Assembly: GCA_937883785.1 (NCBI GenBank)
Contig: CALGDE010000109.1
Location: 1-64,000 of the forward strand
Direction of reading: 5' to 3'
DNA: 64,000 nucleotides
Source: an uncultured cyanobacterium
Lineage (GTDB): Bacteria; Cyanobacteriota; Cyanobacteriia; CACIAM-69d
The notes beneath the pieces were generated by a model. It had not been told where the DNA came from. It did not search any database and worked only from the letters and a program-made list of their open reading frames with translations. The translations under genes were made by a program, and so were the position numbers. Positions 56,134-64,000 of the stretch are shown here, one piece after another. The stretch's first letter is position 1. The number at the start of each line of letters is the position of its first letter.

Positions 56134-56763
56134 ATGGGGCTGCAAAAGGAAGTGAAATCTCTGGCACCCATGGACAACTGGTTTGTACCGCTAATTTGGT
56201 TAGACTATCGCCTTGCCGTACTGTTTACGGTGCTAACCCCCTTAGTGCTGTTGCTGTGGGCTTTTGCGGCAAAAGCGGATGCCCTCAAGCTGCTTCTGGG
56301 AATTTACTGGAAAGTAGCTAGCCTATTGGCAATCACCACCTATTTAATGATTGCCTCCATTCCAGTGAGTTTTATTGCAGCTCTGGGAGCACGAATTTTA
56401 ATTCCCATCTCCCTTTGGTACTGGATCGATTTAAACGAAGAAATCGAAGAACAACCCCAACGCCTCCTAGGGTTTGTCTTTAAAACCTGGCGCTGGATCG
56501 TCACCATCTACTCCGGCATCGGTTTAGTGGCTCAGATTATTTCCCTTCCTTGCGCCTTTCAATCCTCGGAAGCCCTGTCAGGGGTAGCGTCCTGCCGAGC
56601 ATGGCTGGAGCCCACTTGGCTATATCGTGAATATTTCCACGGCAACACTAACCCTAGCTTCCTCGGCTTCTTTGGCATCTTAGGGCTAGCACTTTACGTC
56701 ATTTACTTTATTTACTTTGCAATCACTAAGCTCCCTCGCAACGGTCGTTTGGCTTTGAGATAA
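56134..56763 (+). CDS. DUF3177-like cyanobacterial membrane protein
   Basis: 209 residues with about five membrane segments (LAVLFTVLTPLVLLLWAFAA, IYWKVASLLAITTYLMIASI, ARILIPISLWYWIDL, and two later). Features such as WLDYRLAVLFTVLTPLVLL and the C-terminal LYVIYFIYF suggest the DUF3177 family as I recall it, found in cyanobacteria. Function unknown. The next small gene starts 60 bp later, so they are probably co-transcribed. Confidence 0.8.
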   Translation: MGLQKEVKSLAPMDNWFVPLIWLDYRLAVLFTVLTPLVLLLWAFAAKADALKLLLGIYWKVASLLAITTYLMIASIPVSFIAALGARILIPISLWYWIDLNEEIEEQPQRLLGFVFKTWRWIVTIYSGIGLVAQIISLPCAFQSSEALSGVASCRAWLEPTWLYREYFHGNTNPSFLGFFGILGLALYVIYFIYFAITKLPRNGRLALR

Positions 56764-56823
56764 CGTCGGAGTGACCCGAGTGAAAAATGACAAAAACCGG
56801 AGTCAGAGGACGAAAAAGAAGCA

Positions 56824-57123
56824 ATGGCTGATGAGAATTTAATGACGGTGGAAAAACAGCTGGAGGCTTACAGCGATCGCCACCGAGACGAAGTGCTGCT
56901 GGTACACGCCACCATTGACGGCGAAGCAGACACCATTATGATTTTCCGCGGCTTCTCTAGCTCCTTATCCCGCGCCACAGCCTACGATCCTGACGTGCCG
57001 GTGTTGCCCGAGTCCGCCACGATTCAAACCATTGACCGGGTAAAAAGTCCCTATATTCCTGAATTTCCCCAGTTTATTGAGCGGGATATTCCGGGCGATC
57101 GCTTTATCGCCCAACTCCAATAA
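56824..57123 (+). CDS. Conserved small cyanobacterial protein, unknown function
   Basis: 99 residues, soluble, acidic. LEAYSDRHRDEVLLVHATID and TIMIFRGFSSSLSRAT lead to IPEFPQFIERDIPGDRF at the end. The pattern looks conserved and plastid/cyanobacteria-specific to me, but I cannot name a function. It is 60 bp downstream of the DUF3177-like gene. Confidence 0.75.
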   Translation: MADENLMTVEKQLEAYSDRHRDEVLLVHATIDGEADTIMIFRGFSSSLSRATAYDPDVPVLPESATIQTIDRVKSPYIPEFPQFIERDIPGDRFIAQLQ

Positions 57124-57186
57124 CCGTAGAGCCGTAGCCTGTAGCGCTGAAATCCACTGCGAACGACCGTAACTTTATCCACCGCT

Positions 57187-59241
57187 TCAAGTGGCGATAA
57201 AGTCAGATCCAAAATTGGACTTCAGCGTCTCGCCCAATGATTTGCGTTTTTCTTGCCCCTTAGCAATATCTCGAACTCCCTTTGCCGTTTTCCATTGTTC
57301 CTTTCCATTTTTCCCCTCCCCATCGCCTCCAGCAGTGTCTACGAACTCCCCTTTTATAAAGATTGAGGGCTCCGCGTGAAGTCGCTTTAAAGGAATACGA
57401 ATAGCAAATTCCACATTGGACTCCTTCCCTGGGGACAGACACTCCAGGGTGCCCCCATGATTTTCAGTAATGATTTGATAGCAAATTGACATGCCCATCC
57501 CGGTGCCTCGACCCACCAGTTTTGTGGTGAAGAAGGGATCACAGATCCGCTGTCTTAAGGGCTCAGAAATTTCTGGTCCATTATTCCCAATAGAGATTTC
57601 AATCTGTTCCAATTCAGGCAGAAAAGCTGTTTTAACCAGAATCAAACTGTCGTCCGACTGGCTGTTCGTGAAGCTCAAAGGACAGAATGCTACTCCATTT
57701 TCAGCATTCCTACGCACGGTCTTTTCATCTTTTTCAAAACGCCCCTCTAAAGCATCCAGAGCGTTCAACAAAATATTTAGAAAAACCTGATTTATTTGCC
57801 CCGCAAAACACTCCACATTAGGCAATTTCCCATAGTGTTTAACCACCTTTACCCCGCCAGGATTCCATTCACTACTAAGGCGGTGCTGCAGCATTAGCAA
57901 CGTACTATCAATACCCTCGTGCACATCAACCACTTTAGATTCAGCCTCATCCATCCGCGCAAAACTTCTCAGGGACAGAACAATCTGGCTGATGCGCGTG
58001 GTTCCTGTGTTTAGCGATCCAAAAATACGCGGCACATCTTCCTTCAGGAAATCCATATCGGATTCCTCTCGTAGTTCTCGAATTTCTGGATCGGGGTTAG
58101 GGTAGTGCTCTTCGTAGGCTTTGATAATTTCAAGCAGGTCGTCAAAGTAATTGGTGAGATAGGGAATATTAGTGTGAATAAAAGTCATGGGGTTATTCAC
58201 CTCATGGGCAATGCCTGCCACCAGCTGGCTAAGGCTAGACATCTTGTCACCCACAAACAAAAATTTCTGATCGTGCAGGGTTTGGAGCGTGGTTTCTAGC
58301 CGTTCATTTTTATCGTTAACTTCCCCCAACAAGTCCTGAACCTTATCAAGAAGGGTATTTAACGCCAGCCCTAATTTCCCCACTTCATCATCCTGTTGAT
58401 GCACTGGGATCCTAATATCAAAGTCGTTTTGATCCGTAATTCGATTGGAAATTTTGACGACTTTATTAACGGGCTTAGTAATCGCCTGGCTAAATATAAT
58501 TGCTACCAATAGGGCAATAATTAGAGACCCTAAAGTGCTTAAAGCCATCAAATTGACACGAGTGGACTCTGAGCGACCTAGCCCCGCTGCTGCTGCCTCC
58601 TCTGTCTGCCGCGATCGCGTTTTCCATTCACGGAGCTGATCGGAAAAACTCATATAGTCGCGGAATTCTCGACTTTGAATTAACGTTAAAAGTTCTGTTC
58701 TTGCTATGTCCAATTCATCAGGGTTTCCTAGCAAACCTTTAATTCGCTTAAGGATTTCAAAGGATAGCTCTTCAAACTTTGAAACGGTGATGGCATATTC
58801 GTCCAGGGAATGGTGAACCATATAGCTTTCTGCGGGAATGGATTCACCCCGCGAAGCCTGGCTCCCCTCTTTTTCGTGGGCGTCTTCCTGGCGTTCCAGT
58901 GACGCGATAACCGAGAGTAGCCGCGCGGAAAAAATCTGACTTTCTTGGCGAAACCGCCCTGGTTCCTCAAGAAATGGCAACAGTTGCTTGCCAGGTTGCA
59001 CTGACAAAATTGAAACGTGGAGATCTTCTAAAAACTGCCGCTCTTTCGTGGCTTTTTCTTGAACGTCAAGTGCTCTCTCTTGATAGTAAGTACCCACACT
59101 CCAACCGATCGCCGAGCCAGTGGCCACAACCCCCAGCATGGCCAAATATCCGCACACAATGCGCTGGCGTATCGTCAAGTTTAATCGAGGAAGTGATGGA
59201 AGCTGGCGGAATTTCACCGATTTCCTACCTAAAGATTTCAA
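57187..59241 (-). CDS. Membrane sensor histidine kinase with HAMP domain
   Basis: 684 residues. There are two membrane helices, at about 28-48 and 235-255 (LMALSTLGSLIIALLVAIIF), enclosing a roughly 185-residue helical periplasmic sensor. A HAMP linker follows (SQAITKPVNKVVKISNRI), then a coiled coil, the phospho-acceptor LVAGIAHEVNNPMTF near residue 345, and an ATPase domain (INQVFLNILLNALDAL, GRGTGMGMSICYQII). A low-complexity insert lies between the N box and G1 box. The C-terminal 60 residues are Lys/Gly-rich. No response regulator gene is adjacent. Confidence 0.92.
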   Translation of the reverse strand: MKSLGRKSVKFRQLPSLPRLNLTIRQRIVCGYLAMLGVVATGSAIGWSVGTYYQERALDVQEKATKERQFLEDLHVSILSVQPGKQLLPFLEEPGRFRQESQIFSARLLSVIASLERQEDAHEKEGSQASRGESIPAESYMVHHSLDEYAITVSKFEELSFEILKRIKGLLGNPDELDIARTELLTLIQSREFRDYMSFSDQLREWKTRSRQTEEAAAAGLGRSESTRVNLMALSTLGSLIIALLVAIIFSQAITKPVNKVVKISNRITDQNDFDIRIPVHQQDDEVGKLGLALNTLLDKVQDLLGEVNDKNERLETTLQTLHDQKFLFVGDKMSSLSQLVAGIAHEVNNPMTFIHTNIPYLTNYFDDLLEIIKAYEEHYPNPDPEIRELREESDMDFLKEDVPRIFGSLNTGTTRISQIVLSLRSFARMDEAESKVVDVHEGIDSTLLMLQHRLSSEWNPGGVKVVKHYGKLPNVECFAGQINQVFLNILLNALDALEGRFEKDEKTVRRNAENGVAFCPLSFTNSQSDDSLILVKTAFLPELEQIEISIGNNGPEISEPLRQRICDPFFTTKLVGRGTGMGMSICYQIITENHGGTLECLSPGKESNVEFAIRIPLKRLHAEPSIFIKGEFVDTAGGDGEGKNGKEQWKTAKGVRDIAKGQEKRKSLGETLKSNFGSDFIAT

Positions 59242-59527
59242 AGAATATTTATTAGCGACAGCGATTCTGAAAAGCCCTGATGCAATGTCAATTGAAAAAA
59301 GACAGTTCCAATAAATCTCCCTTAAATAGCCGATGTTAAATGAATTCTAAGTAGTTTTTCTTGCAGGGCCTGGGTAACTTTACTCATTTGTTACAAGCCA
59401 GTATTTTTTCACGGTCTTGGTAGCGTCTGCTCAACAAACAACTCCCTATCGCCAACAATTTCCCAATACAGAAATTTGCGAAGATATCGACTTTAACCCC
59501 CTTTCCTTAAGGCTCTTATCGCTGGCA

Positions 59528-60457
59528 TTAAGGGGAGGGACTTGCATTATTTGAAGTGCCTAGCTGCACATTAGGAGTCTGGATATTGGGAGCCTGCTGC
59601 CCATTCCACTTGTTGATACGGGCTTGTTCTACCCGTAGTCGCTCGTATTCCAGCACCTGCGGCGTAATCGAACCGGACCGTAGTCGATTTGCCTCTGCTT
59701 CTGCACGAGCCCGCTCAATAGTGACCTGGGCTTCTCCCTTTGCCCGGGCCACGTTGGCGGCGGCTTCCGCTTCCACCTTGCGACGATTGGCTTCAGCAGT
59801 TTGGGCCGCCTGCTGGGCCGCGAACTGTTCGTTGATGCTTGCCTGAATATCTGGGGGCAAACGTAGGGGGCTTAACAGCGACACGTCCTGGATGACCACG
59901 ATGGGAAAACGCCTTTGCATACAGGAGCGTACGCCGCTCACCAAACGCTGTTGGCTGGTGGGCAACATGGACGGGGTTAGCTCTTTTGTTTCAGCCACTT
60001 CGGAAAAGCAATTTCGCAAACCGTTGCGTAGTTCATTGGCGCGAAACTGGTCCGGGTCTTTGCGATAGGTTTCGTAGTAGGTGTGCAGCTTAGTGCGGGG
60101 TCCGCCTTCAATAATCTCGGTGGAAAAGCCAAAGGACAGCCCCACGTCAGCGGAGACGGGGCTGCCACCTACGGAAAAAATAATGGATTCGTCGTCAGGG
60201 GAGCCTTCGGTGGAAGTTTGGGTGAAGGGATAGGTGTTAACGAAGGTGGGGAAAACGACCACTTCTTCGGTGTAGCCATTGTGCCAAACGCGCCCGGTTA
60301 CCAGCTCAGCGTTGTCGATGCCCTTTTCGCCACCATACAGCTGAATTTTCAAACCGGCGTAGCCCGGCTCAATGGTGGTGGTGCTGGTGCCGGGAATAAT
60401 ACCGCAGCCAGTGGTGGCGATCGCCAAAGCCGCCACCGACAGCAGAGGACGAGTCAT
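59528..60457 (-). CDS. SPFH/prohibitin-family lipoprotein
   Basis: 309 residues from ATG 60457. The upstream frame to 60781 is Pro/Arg-rich and overlaps the neighbouring gene, so I reject it. The N-terminus is a lipoprotein signal, VAALAIATTGCG, with Cys18 as the lipid-bearing residue. A prohibitin-like SPFH domain follows (PGYAGLKIQLYGGEKGIDN, TEEVVVFPTFVNTYPF, VSLLSPLRLPPDIQASINE) and an Ala/Glu-rich coiled coil (AAQTAEANRRKVEAEAAANV). SPFH proteins form ring assemblies on membranes. A lipid anchor on the outer face instead of a membrane helix is unusual. Confidence 0.85.
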   Translation of the reverse strand: MTRPLLSVAALAIATTGCGIIPGTSTTTIEPGYAGLKIQLYGGEKGIDNAELVTGRVWHNGYTEEVVVFPTFVNTYPFTQTSTEGSPDDESIIFSVGGSPVSADVGLSFGFSTEIIEGGPRTKLHTYYETYRKDPDQFRANELRNGLRNCFSEVAETKELTPSMLPTSQQRLVSGVRSCMQRRFPIVVIQDVSLLSPLRLPPDIQASINEQFAAQQAAQTAEANRRKVEAEAAANVARAKGEAQVTIERARAEAEANRLRSGSITPQVLEYERLRVEQARINKWNGQQAPNIQTPNVQLGTSNNASPSP

Positions 60458-60621
60458 GCGTCGAAGGACTCTCCACGGGGTCGCAAAAGATCGAGGAGAA
60501 AATTTACCGGGACACACCTTGCCAATACAGCGTTCAAATTGTTGGTCCACTGGTTTGTTCTTACTAAGTTGGTGCCTATTAAAACCGAAGCTTGCCATAG
60601 GGAGAGTGGAAGTAAGGGAAG

Positions 60622-60987
60622 CTAGCGCAACAAGTCGAGAGGGGATAGGTGCAGAATTTTTGTTTCGTCCGTTTCTTGCCAGGCTTCTAACTGGGGTAAG
60701 GTTTGGCGGACTTTTTCGAGGGGAATATCCAGGAAATCGAGGGGGGTAACGGTGTGGCTCCGCCGGGGACAGGCTTGGCAAAAAAGGGCGTGGGCTTGTT
60801 TAGCGTTTAGGGATCGCGTCGCCACATAAGTGGCTGAGCCACCCACCATGGTGGGAACTGCGATCCAGATAGCAAAGCCGATCCAGGGATTTTTTGAGTT
60901 GAGAAAGGTTGGGGCGATCGCCAGCAGGATCAAACTCAGCACTGCTTCACAGAAGGCGATCGCCACCCATCGACGCACAATTGCCAT
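60622..60987 (-). CDS. Small two-helix membrane protein, unknown function
   Basis: 121 residues. Two membrane helices (VAIAFCEAVLSLILLAIAPTF and WIGFAIWIAVPTMVGGSATY) are followed by a short soluble tail with FCQACPRRS, a CxxC-like pair, and LDIPLEKVRQTLPQLEAW. It is unrecognised. It lies 164 bp upstream of the SPFH gene on the same strand and could form an operon with it. Confidence 0.7.
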   Translation of the reverse strand: MAIVRRWVAIAFCEAVLSLILLAIAPTFLNSKNPWIGFAIWIAVPTMVGGSATYVATRSLNAKQAHALFCQACPRRSHTVTPLDFLDIPLEKVRQTLPQLEAWQETDETKILHLSPLDLLR

Positions 60988-61088
60988 GTCTCCTTCGTAA
61001 CATTTAGGCTAGTGGAGCCCCAAGACACGGTCACTAATTGTCATAGTTTGCCGTCTTCTTCACGAAACACCGTTTACTTGGCATGAAG

Positions 61089-61212
61089 CACAGAATCTAG
61101 AGCGCAGAAGCTAGAACACAGAGTTCAAAGCCCAGAATTCATAGCATAGGGTTAAGAACAGAATCCAGAGCATAGAGTTCAAAGAACAGAAGCCAGACCA
61201 CAGAAGAGATTT
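61089..61212. repeat. 14-bp minisatellite, about nine degenerate units
   Basis: Units read CACAGAATCTAGAG, CGCAGAAGCTAGAA, CACAGAGTTCAAAG, CCCAGAATTCATAG, CATAGGGTTAAG (12 bp), AACAGAATCCAGAG, CATAGAGTTCAAAG, AACAGAAGCCAGAC, CACAGAAGAGAT. The period is 14, not a multiple of three, so it is not coding. Confidence 0.85.
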
Positions 61213-61286
61213 AAAAAAAGAATGGGCAATTTTATTGTCTAGAAGAGCCGCTTTTTTGCGGGCTGTTTCCGTTTAACTGTCTCTGC

Positions 61287-61487
61287 CTAGAAGTGAGCGT
61301 CCATAAAATCGTCGCAAGTTTCACAGATTAACAACATCAACCGTGGCATCGAAAAACGCGGGTTAGGATAGGCTTGCCAGGGATGCTGGCGATCGCCCTT
61401 CCGATTAGCGATGTCCGCGCGATCAGCCACAGACGGAAGTGCAAAAGCTAAAAATGCAAATTGAGGCAGCGTGTTAAAGCTGCACAT
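61287..61487 (-). CDS. Possible small protein, unknown function
   Basis: 66 codons with an ATG but no clear Shine-Dalgarno sequence. The second half (HPWQAYPNPRFSMPRLMLL then CETCDDFMDAHF) has protein-like composition and a CxxC. The N-terminal part is hydrophobic. It diverges from the M23 gene and would share its promoter region. I rate it as uncertain. Confidence 0.35.
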   Translation of the reverse strand: MCSFNTLPQFAFLAFALPSVADRADIANRKGDRQHPWQAYPNPRFSMPRLMLLICETCDDFMDAHF

Positions 61488-61528
61488 TGGTGACCGTGAG
61501 GGGATTAGTTAGGACACTAACGGCAAAA

Positions 61529-62932
61529 ATGGGGAATGGTCTTCAGTGGCGAACTCTGAAGATCGCTCTTGGCGGGATTCTCTGCGGATTTTTGTGGTGC
61601 GGGGACGGCGGTGCGGGGGCGATCGCCTCTCCCCAGCCGGCTTTAGCGTCAACGTTACGCCCTGCCATATCGACTCCCGTCCTTTCCACCTCTATCCCAG
61701 ACTTACAGCGACAACAGCGACAGCTTCAACAACAACGGCAACAGCTTCAGCAGGAAAATCAGAAGTTACAGCAGCAGCGACAGCAGGTGGACGAGCAGCG
61801 CAAAAAGCTGCGGGAACAGGGCAGTCGCCTTCAAGAAAAGGAAAATCAGGAAAATCAAAAGCTGGACACTCTGCGGGGAAATTTAAATCAAACGGAGCAG
61901 CAGCTAAGCGCCACGGAACAACGCATCGAAAACGCCACTCGGCAAATGGGAGAGCTGGAGGTGGCATTGGCGCTGTCGGAGCAAACCTACCAACGAAAAC
62001 GATTGGCGATCGTGGGTCGATTGCAGTTTCTTCAGCGTCAGCCACCCCATTGGGGATTTGCGGTGCTGTTGCAAAGTGAGAGCTTGAACGAGTTTTTGGA
62101 TCGCCGTAAGCAAATTGAACGGGTTTACGAGCGCGATCGCGATCAGCTAAAAAGCTTGGAAACAGCCGCCGCAGCCCTCAGCGTGAAGAGGCTGAAGCTA
62201 CGGGACCAGCAAAGGGATTTAGATAGTTTGGCGCGGGGGCTAAATACCACCGCCAGTGAACTTCAGACGAAGGCGGCTCGCCAACGGGAACAGGTGAGTG
62301 AAATCCAAGCCCAGCGCACCACCGTTGAAGCAAGCGAAACCCAGTTAAAGAAAGACTCTGACGCGCTGACAACCATTATTCAGGAAAAGTCTGCGGCTCA
62401 GAATCGACTCAATGCGGAGCAAAATCGTCTGGCACGCATAGAGCAACAAAAGCAGCGGGGACGATCCGGAGGCTCCAAAGGCAATAGCTCAAGAAGTGCA
62501 GGACGATGGCGAGCGGCGAGCACCAGCAATCGGTATTTAAAGTTGGGGCGGGGTGAAATGGTTGCACCCGCTTCTGGCCCTTTAACCAGTGGTTTTGGTT
62601 GGCGACGCCATCCAATTTTGAAGCGATCGCGATTCCATAATGGTCTCGACTTCGGAGCTCGTTACGGTAGCACCATCCGCGCGGCCCACAGCGGTCGGGT
62701 GATTATGGCGAAATGGTTTGGCGGCTACGGCAATACGGTGATTATTGACCGAGGGGACGGGATAACCACCCTGTACGGTCACGCTAGTGAGATTTATGTT
62801 TCCAATGGGCAACAGGTATCGGCGGGGCAGGCGATCGCCGCAGTGGGATCCACTGGACTATCGACGGGTCCGCACCTGCACTTTGAAGTGCGGGTCAACG
62901 GCAAACCCACCGACCCACGTCCTTACCTGTAG
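61529..62932 (+). CDS. EnvC-like murein hydrolase activator, M23 (LytM) domain
   Basis: 467 residues. A signal peptide (IALGGILCGFLWC to about residue 40) leads to a Gln-rich coiled coil (about 50-310), a Ser/Gly/Arg linker, and a C-terminal M23 domain (about 340-467). The M23 domain has SGFGWRRHP, RFHNGLDFGA (first zinc-site His and Asp), and GPHLHFEVRVNG (HxH). All the zinc ligands I can check are present, so it may be an active endopeptidase rather than a degenerate EnvC. It probably acts in septal wall splitting. The ATG at 61529 was chosen; TTG/GTG codons at 61487-61496 are alternatives. Confidence 0.9.
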   Translation: MGNGLQWRTLKIALGGILCGFLWCGDGGAGAIASPQPALASTLRPAISTPVLSTSIPDLQRQQRQLQQQRQQLQQENQKLQQQRQQVDEQRKKLREQGSRLQEKENQENQKLDTLRGNLNQTEQQLSATEQRIENATRQMGELEVALALSEQTYQRKRLAIVGRLQFLQRQPPHWGFAVLLQSESLNEFLDRRKQIERVYERDRDQLKSLETAAAALSVKRLKLRDQQRDLDSLARGLNTTASELQTKAARQREQVSEIQAQRTTVEASETQLKKDSDALTTIIQEKSAAQNRLNAEQNRLARIEQQKQRGRSGGSKGNSSRSAGRWRAASTSNRYLKLGRGEMVAPASGPLTSGFGWRRHPILKRSRFHNGLDFGARYGSTIRAAHSGRVIMAKWFGGYGNTVIIDRGDGITTLYGHASEIYVSNGQQVSAGQAIAAVGSTGLSTGPHLHFEVRVNGKPTDPRPYL

Positions 62933-62949
62933 ACGTCAGTTCGACAAAA

Positions 62950-62972
62950 AGCCCTCCCTTACCAAGGGGGAA
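62950..62972 (+). terminator. Possible terminator after the M23 gene
   Basis: Short stem CCCTT-ACC-AAGGG within GCCCTCCCTTACCAAGGGGG, about 20 bp after the stop. It has no clean T-run. Confidence 0.4.
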
Positions 62973-63160
62973 GCAGATTTGAGCTAATTTTTTGCCATTG
63001 CGCTGACGTTGTAGGGGGTTGAAAAGAGAAACAGGACTCACGCCCAAAAACAAAAAGTTGATTGACCCCTATCCTTAAGGTTCAACCAACTTAGCGATGA
63101 ATTGATAACGGCTCAGTGGTTCTGCCAACTGCTTATCAACAGACCGGCATCTACAACAAT

Positions 63161-63604
63161 CTACAGACCAGCGCCAGAGTTGCGTAGCTCCATAATCGAA
63201 GTGTTGTAGGGGTTGGGCAAGTCCTGAGTGCGAATGGTGGGGTCGGACGTAGTTTGTTGACGCATCAAGTCAACGTAAAGCTCATTCATGGAACGGGAAT
63301 CACTGACAATCTCGTTCTCGGGGAAGCCAAGCCCAAATATCCACGCTAAGGTGCGCCCAAGGGTTCGGTTTGAGGCGTAATCTTTGTCACGGTTGAAGAA
63401 AGCTTCGTCAGTGGCTTCCAAAATAGTGGGCGGCGTGGTTACCTCAACCTGCTCAGAAACAGGACCACGATCGCTGCGATCACGATTGCTGCGATTAGGC
63501 TCGGTCACTCGCTGGGCGCTGGCAGGAGCGATCGCCCCAAGCACCAATCCCATAGCCAGGCTGCTCCCAACCAATGCCTTAGCAACAAACCCTTTCCGTG
63601 CCAT
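63161..63604 (-). CDS. Secreted hypothetical protein
   Basis: 147 residues from ATG 63604, which has GAGGA eight bases upstream. A Sec signal peptide is clear (ALVGSSLAMGLVLGAIAPA, cleavage after ASA). A Arg/Asp/Ser-rich stretch follows, then ATDEAFFNRDKDYASNRTLG and LAWIFGLGFPENEI. The C-terminus (DLPNPYNTSIMEL) is polar. It resembles conserved cyanobacterial secreted proteins, but I cannot name a function. It lies 132 bp after the penicillin-binding-protein gene on the same strand. Confidence 0.75.
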   Translation of the reverse strand: MARKGFVAKALVGSSLAMGLVLGAIAPASAQRVTEPNRSNRDRSDRGPVSEQVEVTTPPTILEATDEAFFNRDKDYASNRTLGRTLAWIFGLGFPENEIVSDSRSMNELYVDLMRQQTTSDPTIRTQDLPNPYNTSIMELRNSGAGL

Positions 63605-63736
63605 AGTCTTAATCCTCGTTACCACTAATTACTGGCCAACCATCGGTTTCATCCCGATGTTGACATATTCTTCCGCCACTAGCCAGTTTTTACGCGGTCC
63701 ATCAACCTCAACCCTGTTGCTCCCCTCTTTTCAAGG

Positions 63737-64000
63737 TCACTTTTTAGCGTCAGGAGGAATGCGTTCCAGGGCAATCAGCGTTTCCATAATCATTTTTGCA
63801 GGCGGTGCCGCCACCTTACCGCCAGACCCTCCTTGGGGTTCATCGACGATAACCGCCACCACGTAGCGGGGGTTGGAGGCGGGCAGGATTCCCACAAAGC
63901 TGGCAATAATTGCCCCCTTTCGATACACGCCGCCGCTGCCGATTTTCTGAGACGTACCGGTTTTTCCGGCGATGCGATAGCCAGGAATTTGAGCTGCCTT
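63737..64000 (-). CDS. Penicillin-binding protein transpeptidase (FtsI/PBP2-like), 3' end only
   Basis: Only the last 87 codons are in the window; the gene continues past base 64000. The frame reads AAQIPGYRIAGKTGTSQKIG, carrying the KTGT box of penicillin-binding transpeptidases, then ASFVGILPASNPRYVVAVIV, DEPQGG and a C-terminal ERIPPDAKK. This ending fits FtsI or PBP2 class B proteins, which make septal or elongation peptidoglycan. Which of the two cannot be told from this fragment. Confidence 0.88.
   Translation of the reverse strand, partial: KAAQIPGYRIAGKTGTSQKIGSGGVYRKGAIIASFVGILPASNPRYVVAVIVDEPQGGSGGKVAAPPAKMIMETLIALERIPPDAKK

Noticed and set aside
60458-60781. N-terminal extension of the SPFH protein
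   Set aside because: It is Pro/Arg-rich, overlaps the neighbouring gene, and would bury the lipoprotein signal.

Overview
The window is chromosomal DNA from a cyanobacterium. The octamer GCGATCGC and its GGCGATCGCC form (the HIP1 palindrome typical of cyanobacteria) recur throughout, and the gene content is photosynthetic: CP43-type chlorophyll antenna proteins, a phycobilisome rod linker, PsbY, CP12, a ferredoxin-dependent glutamate synthase and an A-type flavodiiron protein. A glucosylglycerol-phosphate phosphatase and a large Mrp-type Na+/H+ antiporter operon suggest a salt-tolerant or marine strain. I place it loosely near Leptolyngbya-like filamentous lineages; this is inference, not a measured placement.

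Layout. 1-8.5 kb: mutS2 (minus), then a plus-strand photosystem I antenna locus with two CP43'-like chlorophyll proteins, a third fused to a PsaL domain, and a membrane-anchored CpcL linker. 8.6-17 kb: hisS, a CCA/poly(A) nucleotidyltransferase, a MacB-like permease, tRNA-Asp, a small Cys-rich protein, glyA, stpA. 17-23 kb: a dienelactone hydrolase, a glycosyltransferase, a gene-poor stretch with psbY, a gamma-carbonic-anhydrase-like protein and two small conserved genes. 23-34 kb: glsF behind a candidate NtcA promoter, a small membrane protein, an AEC transporter, an ABC exporter, a flavodiiron protein. 34-40 kb: YdcF-like, HEAT-repeat, GerMN, HD-domain and FAD-oxidoreductase genes. 40.6-47.3 kb: the Mrp operon (minus), whose C-D-E-F block has been duplicated in tandem. 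47.7-55 kb: a PAS histidine kinase, a MerR-controlled arsenic operon, a desaturase-type protein, and a JAMM protease/MoeB-rhodanese pair. 55-64 kb: cp12, small conserved genes, a HAMP-type histidine kinase, an SPFH lipoprotein, an EnvC-like M23 protein, and the 3' end of a penicillin-binding protein gene.

The most notable parts are: (1) the compact photosystem I antenna locus, which pairs chlorophyll-protein and phycobilisome routes to PSI and includes a PsaL fusion; (2) the Mrp duplication, with a 433-bp tract identical between copies inside otherwise diverged genes and a collapsed mrpC copy kept in frame as a coupled ORF; (3) an arsenic operon with a MerR-type three-cysteine regulator and a textbook 20-bp-spacer MerR promoter; (4) a roughly 130-bp dispersed intergenic repeat in three copies, plus many 12-22 bp tandem duplications between genes.

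All calls come from reading the sequence and from remembered family features; no database search was run.
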